Origin: Cydia pomonella
Lineage: Eukaryota; Arthropoda; Insecta; Lepidoptera; Tortricidae
Direction: 5' to 3'
DNA length: 64,000 bases
Assembly (NCBI RefSeq): GCF_033807575.1
Contig: NC_084711.1
Location: 8,866,001 to 8,930,000, forward strand
Position 1 is the stretch's first letter, and every line of letters starts with the position of its first letter. Below the pieces are notes generated by a model that did not search any database, was not told the origin of the DNA, and worked only from the letters and a program-made list of their open reading frames with translations. Both the position numbers and the translations under genes were made by a program. Shown in pieces: positions 60,247-64,000 of this stretch.

Positions 60247-61779
60247 TGAATTCAGACTCAGGCCCTATTGGTATAATTTCACCCTTGGAAGTGAAAAATG
60301 CAATGTCCCGAATGAAAAATGGAAAAGCTACTGGCCCCGACGAAATCCCTGTCGAACTTTGGAAAAAAGTCGGCATGCCAGGAGTACTATGGCTAACAAA
60401 TTTGTTTAACAGCATCATTGTGGAGGGGAAAATGCCAGACCAGTGGAGGGCTAGTCACATGATACCTTTTTACAAGAACAAAGGAAGCGTAGCCGAGTGC
60501 GGAAATTATAGAGCAATTAAGTTGATCCCCCACACTCTTAAAATATGGGAACGTGTCCTCATAGAGAAACTAAACAGTCTCACAAGTATCACTCCAAACC
60601 AATGCGGATTTACCCGAGGAGTGGGTACCACCGACGCCATTCATACGGTTAGGACCTTAAGTGATAAATATAGAACTCTGAAGAAGGACCTTCACTATGT
60701 CTTCATAGATCTGGAAAAGGCATTTGACAGAATACCCAGACAACTCATCTGGACAGCACTTAAGTCTCAGCTAATACCAGAGTTCTATATAAAGTTGATC
60801 CAAGATATGTACACGGGTATCACAACCCAGGTTATCTCTCCTGCGGGAACTAGTATACCGTTCGAGGTTAACGTTGGGGTGCATCAAGGTTCAACTTTGA
60901 GCCCTGTCCTCTTTAATCTGGTCATGGATTACATCACCAAAGCCATACAAAAATTGGTACCGTGGAATCTCCTGTATGCAGACGACGTGGTGTTAATAAA
61001 CGAATCTCCTTCGGGGATCCAGTCAGATTTAGATCAATGGGTGACCGCTTTAGAGTCAAAGGGCATGAAAATAAGCAGATCAAAAACCGAATACATGCAT
61101 TGTAACTTCACGGGCAAAACCTCATCCCAATCGTTAACCATCTCCGGGGTACCCCTGAAGAAGGTCGAGTCATTTAAATATCTCGGTTCCTTGATCACGT
61201 CAACAGCGTCTACCGAGTCCGATATCGAAAATAGAACAAGAGCAGGATGGTTGAAATGGCGATCCCTTACTGGCGTCCTGTGCGACCCAAAGATCCCAAT
61301 CAAGACAAAGGGCACAGTATACAAACGGGCAGTTAGACCAGCCCTGCTCTATGGATCCGAGTGCTGGGCCGTGAGACAACAGGATGAACAAAGAATGCAT
61401 GTAACGGAGATGAAGATGTTGCGCTGGTCAGGAGGAGTTACAAGACTGGACAAAATAAAAAACACGTATATAAGAGGCACTTTTAAAGTCGCGGACATTC
61501 GGAACAAAATGCGCGAAAGCAGATTGCGATGGTTTGGCCATGTTCAACGCCGTTGCGATGACCATATTACAAGGAGTGTAACCACCGAAGGTGCTGGGGT
61601 CACAAGGGGGAGAGGCCGACCGCTGACAAACTGGGCTTCGACCATCAAAAAAGACCTACTGACACAAGGCTTGACGCCGGATATGACAAAAGACCGCCAA
61701 AAATGGCGCCAGAGTGTTAGATGTGCCGACCCCAAGTAAATGGGATAAGGCAAGGATAATGATGATGAATTCAGACTCA
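60247..61779 (+). mobile_element. RTE-type retrotransposon insertion with 14-bp target duplication
   Basis: TGAATTCAGACTCA occurs at 60247-60260 and again at 61766-61779, flanking the RT copy exactly. The element proper is 60261-61765. It is 5'-truncated inside the coding region, as target-primed reverse transcription often leaves, and ends in a short GATAAT/GATGAT tail. Confidence 0.9.
60261..61739 (+). CDS. RTE-clade non-LTR reverse transcriptase, 5'-truncated but open
   Basis: One open frame runs from an ATG at 60207 to the stop at 61737-61739 (510 codons), but its first 18 codons are flanking DNA: the element begins at 60261, just after a direct repeat. The protein has the RT motifs GKATGPDEIP, FIDLEKAFD (residues 166-174 of the open frame), HQGSTLSP (near 226-233) and the catalytic YADD at 257-260, then the long C-terminal domain ending in a GRGRPLTNW-type motif usual for RTE elements. 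The N-terminal apurinic endonuclease is missing, so this copy cannot retrotranspose alone. No stop or frameshift is seen, so the insertion is young or the copy expressed. The 3' tail is a GATAAT/GATGAT simple repeat, as RTE elements have. Confidence 0.9.
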   Translation, partial: GPIGIISPLEVKNAMSRMKNGKATGPDEIPVELWKKVGMPGVLWLTNLFNSIIVEGKMPDQWRASHMIPFYKNKGSVAECGNYRAIKLIPHTLKIWERVLIEKLNSLTSITPNQCGFTRGVGTTDAIHTVRTLSDKYRTLKKDLHYVFIDLEKAFDRIPRQLIWTALKSQLIPEFYIKLIQDMYTGITTQVISPAGTSIPFEVNVGVHQGSTLSPVLFNLVMDYITKAIQKLVPWNLLYADDVVLINESPSGIQSDLDQWVTALESKGMKISRSKTEYMHCNFTGKTSSQSLTISGVPLKKVESFKYLGSLITSTASTESDIENRTRAGWLKWRSLTGVLCDPKIPIKTKGTVYKRAVRPALLYGSECWAVRQQDEQRMHVTEMKMLRWSGGVTRLDKIKNTYIRGTFKVADIRNKMRESRLRWFGHVQRRCDDHITRSVTTEGAGVTRGRGRPLTNWASTIKKDLLTQGLTPDMTKDRQKWRQSVRCADPK

Positions 61780-63391
61780 TTTAGTTTTTGCACCAAATCA
61801 AGGAATTTTGTAAGGTGAAAAGTTTTACCGATTACCAATATTATAGGTATGCACTTGGTTCTTATATACTCGTACGTGTATGTTTGGTGAGATGATTGCA
61901 CAATTACGACCTTTGTGTGAACTTCATCTCTACTGAAGAAACCGCTATCACGTTGGTCTTTCATAAGTGTTTTAGTAATCTTACGACCTGAAGCATTTGT
62001 ACAATAACAACATTATCGTAGTGCATTCATAAGATAATGTTTACGTTGCTAATTGTACCTACAAGTTTAGTTCGTTATGTAATTACTATTCAGTACAATA
62101 TTCAATTTAATTGATGATAACGAGCTAACGGCAATGTCACCCACAATTCAAGGGGAAATTGACAATCCTAATTAAGAAGCGGATTTAATTATGTATCTTA
62201 TACACAGCTGATTATGTTTGCTTAGGGCACGAGCATGCGAAATATTCTGGATTTGGTGTTATTATATAATTATAATAACACCAAATCCAGAATATTTCGG
62301 TATTTTTGTATAGGAATGGTACCTACAAATCCGTAACTAGATTGTTGAAATAACATGAAGTTTTATGTTATAAGTAATACATGGTTGAGATTTCGAAGTA
62401 ATACAAATTTTAGTATTTTGAGAAAAATATAAATTAAATTTTGTCCAAGTTTAATAGTTAATAAGTAAACACATATTATGTAAAACTACTAAAGTATCCT
62501 TGGAATTATCTCAAGTGTGCTAGAGCAATGCCCCTCATATAGTCAGTAATTAGTCTAGTGTTATGATAACTGCATAACTTATCAGTAATTTTCCAAAGAT
62601 ACTGTTGCCCTCACGCAATAAGAGATCCAGATCAATAACCAAATTACGATCACTAAACTGCGCAAAAGATAACTACCTATAAGCGTCGCCGTACGCGCTT
62701 CAATAAAAAAATCTTTGGAAGATCAAGCATTCGCGTCTATTTTCGAAGATGCCTCACTTTTCTACTATCAAATTGGTTTCCAGTTCAGTTTAAAATAATA
62801 TTTTATTTCGCAACAGGGTGTATAGTGTACCTACAGTTGTATTGATTCATTAATAAGATTTTAGCTTATCGGAACATTTATCTTAAGGTGACCTAGGTAA
62901 CAAAAATAGATATCTTGAAGGTGCCCCGCTGGTTTTTGCATCTTGTTCTTGATTGCAAGATATCGTTCGACTGGCGTCATCCATAAATTATAAAAACACA
63001 TAAACTAGTAATAAAGAGTCCATTAATGTCATTAATGTCATATACATAATGTAGATCTTTGTCGAGATTACATAACGTATGTTAATAATAAGTAATCCTG
63101 CAATCCTGTTACTAATAATATAAGTAAACGTGCATGTCTGTGTATGTTTCGATGTTAGTAACGGCAGAAAGCATTGGATAAAATCTAACAAACAACTAAT
63201 TTGTAAGCGTCTGGAGGTAAAATAATTGGTTTGGTAGTGCGTTTAACTTTTTTTATGCGAACGGATTCGTAGTTAATAACTATAGTAATATAGTATTAGA
63301 ATCCTATCATATAGTATTATAGTAAGAATTTGACCAAAAGTGAACTTGGAACCCTCACCGTAGAAATATTATACAAAAACCGAAAATGTTT
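61780..63391. other. Intergenic, nothing recognised but one hairpin
   Basis: AT-rich, with the perfect hairpin at 62238-62299 as the only notable structure. Confidence 0.5.
62238..62299. repeat. Perfect 29-bp hairpin with 4-nt loop
   Basis: The arm CGAAATATTCTGGATTTGG...TATA (62238-62266) is exactly inverted at 62271-62299, with TAAT between. Confidence 0.85.
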
Positions 63392-63477
63392 TAGGGTCGG
63401 CAACGCGCATGTAATATATCTGGTGTTGCAGGCGTCCATAGTTAAGGCGGGCCGTATGCTTGTTTATCACCGACGTG
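63392..63477 (+). repeat. GGGTCGGCAACGCG repeat, copy 3
   Basis: A shortened copy from GGGTCGGCAACGCGCATG to TATCACCGACG, followed by seven As and then by the reverse transcriptase fragment. Confidence 0.65.
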
Positions 63478-63529
63478 GTAAAAAAAATGGCCATGTGGTC
63501 ATGCTATCGAATGGCAGGTGCACCTTTTT

Positions 63530-63875
63530 GGTTATAAAATGGCGAATGGCAGCTTTTTGTCAAACTTTCTACACGTGCGGTTTGTGGGCCAACTTTACGC
63601 AGCGGGCGTATAGCGCTCTGCGTGTCCAATATAATAATGCATTTAGGATGCTGTTCAGGTTGCCGCGGTATTGTAGTGCCTCAGCGATGTTTGCTGAGGC
63701 ACGAACAGACTGTTTTTTCGCCATCATGAGGAAGCGATGCGCGTCACTCCTCACTCGCAGCCGAAGCAGCACGAACAGCATCCTAAGGACGCTGGCGCAG
63801 CGTTGGGACTCGCCCCTAGTCAAGCGGTACGTGCAGCTACACTCACCTGTTGCTGTGCTGCCGCGAAACTTATAA
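63530..63875 (+). CDS. Non-LTR reverse transcriptase C-terminal fragment
   Basis: The open frame from 63330 to the stop at 63873-63875 becomes retrotransposon-like from about 63535: AFCQTFYTCGLWANFTQRAY, then ALRVQYNNAFRMLFRLPRY and AMFAEARTDCFFAIMRKR. The LRVQYNNAFR..LPR pattern is common at the C-termini of these reverse transcriptases. The 3' UTR (63876 to the window end, repeated TGTTTTGTT) runs out of the window, so the tail and target duplication cannot be seen. The frame before 63530 belongs to another repeat. Confidence 0.7.
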
Positions 63876-64000
63876 ATATTATGTAATGTTTTGTTTTGTT
63901 TGTTTTGTCCAATTGTTTGTTTTGTCTAATTAACTGTAATACTAACTCTAGATACATAAGTCATTGTTACCTAACCCTATGGACGTCAAGTTCGAAATAA

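Noticed and set aside
60221..61964. Minus-strand open frames of 65-102 codons
   Set aside because: Nearly all lie opposite the RTE reverse transcriptase and show no domain.

Overview
The window looks like nuclear DNA from a moth or butterfly. It is AT-rich and dominated by dispersed repeats of types common in lepidopteran genomes. It holds one clearly supported host gene: a seven-exon cytochrome P450 of the insect mitochondrial-unrelated CYP2 clan, closest by recalled motifs to the CYP18 family. The organism call is inference from repeat style and this gene; no species is claimed.

Layout. 1-16.4 kb: intergenic, with decayed retrotransposon fragments, a relic of a CXC-like cysteine-rich protein, SINEs, MITEs and long C-rich repeat tracts. 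16.4-28.4 kb: the P450 gene on the + strand, with a TATA box about 33 nt before an initiator-like site, exons at 16525-16669, 17018-17245, 17585-17703, 17991-18215, 24935-25145, 27155-27419 and 27703-28054, and a candidate poly(A) signal at 28418. Its fourth intron is 6.7 kb and full of repeats. 28.4-46 kb: intergenic, with a decayed retrotransposon 3' fragment, SINEs, two hAT-like MITEs with perfect 8-bp target duplications, and an inverted pair of a longer repeat. 46-53 kb: several 5'-truncated non-LTR retrotransposons with perfect target-site duplications, plus a 2.1-kb inverted-repeat structure with 575-bp arms and a second transposon nested in its loop. 53-64 kb: intergenic with foldback elements, a 5'-truncated RTE-clade element that still has an open 1.5-kb reverse transcriptase frame, and another retrotransposon 3' end running to the window edge.

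The P450 is membrane-bound by its N-terminal anchor and has all the expected catalytic motifs. Everything else that codes is mobile-element protein, mostly broken. The most informative part is the history of insertions: at least five retrotransposon insertions can be delimited to the base by direct repeats of 10-15 bp, and two paralogous copies of one older repeat were each hit by a different transposon, so each copy shows the empty site of the other.
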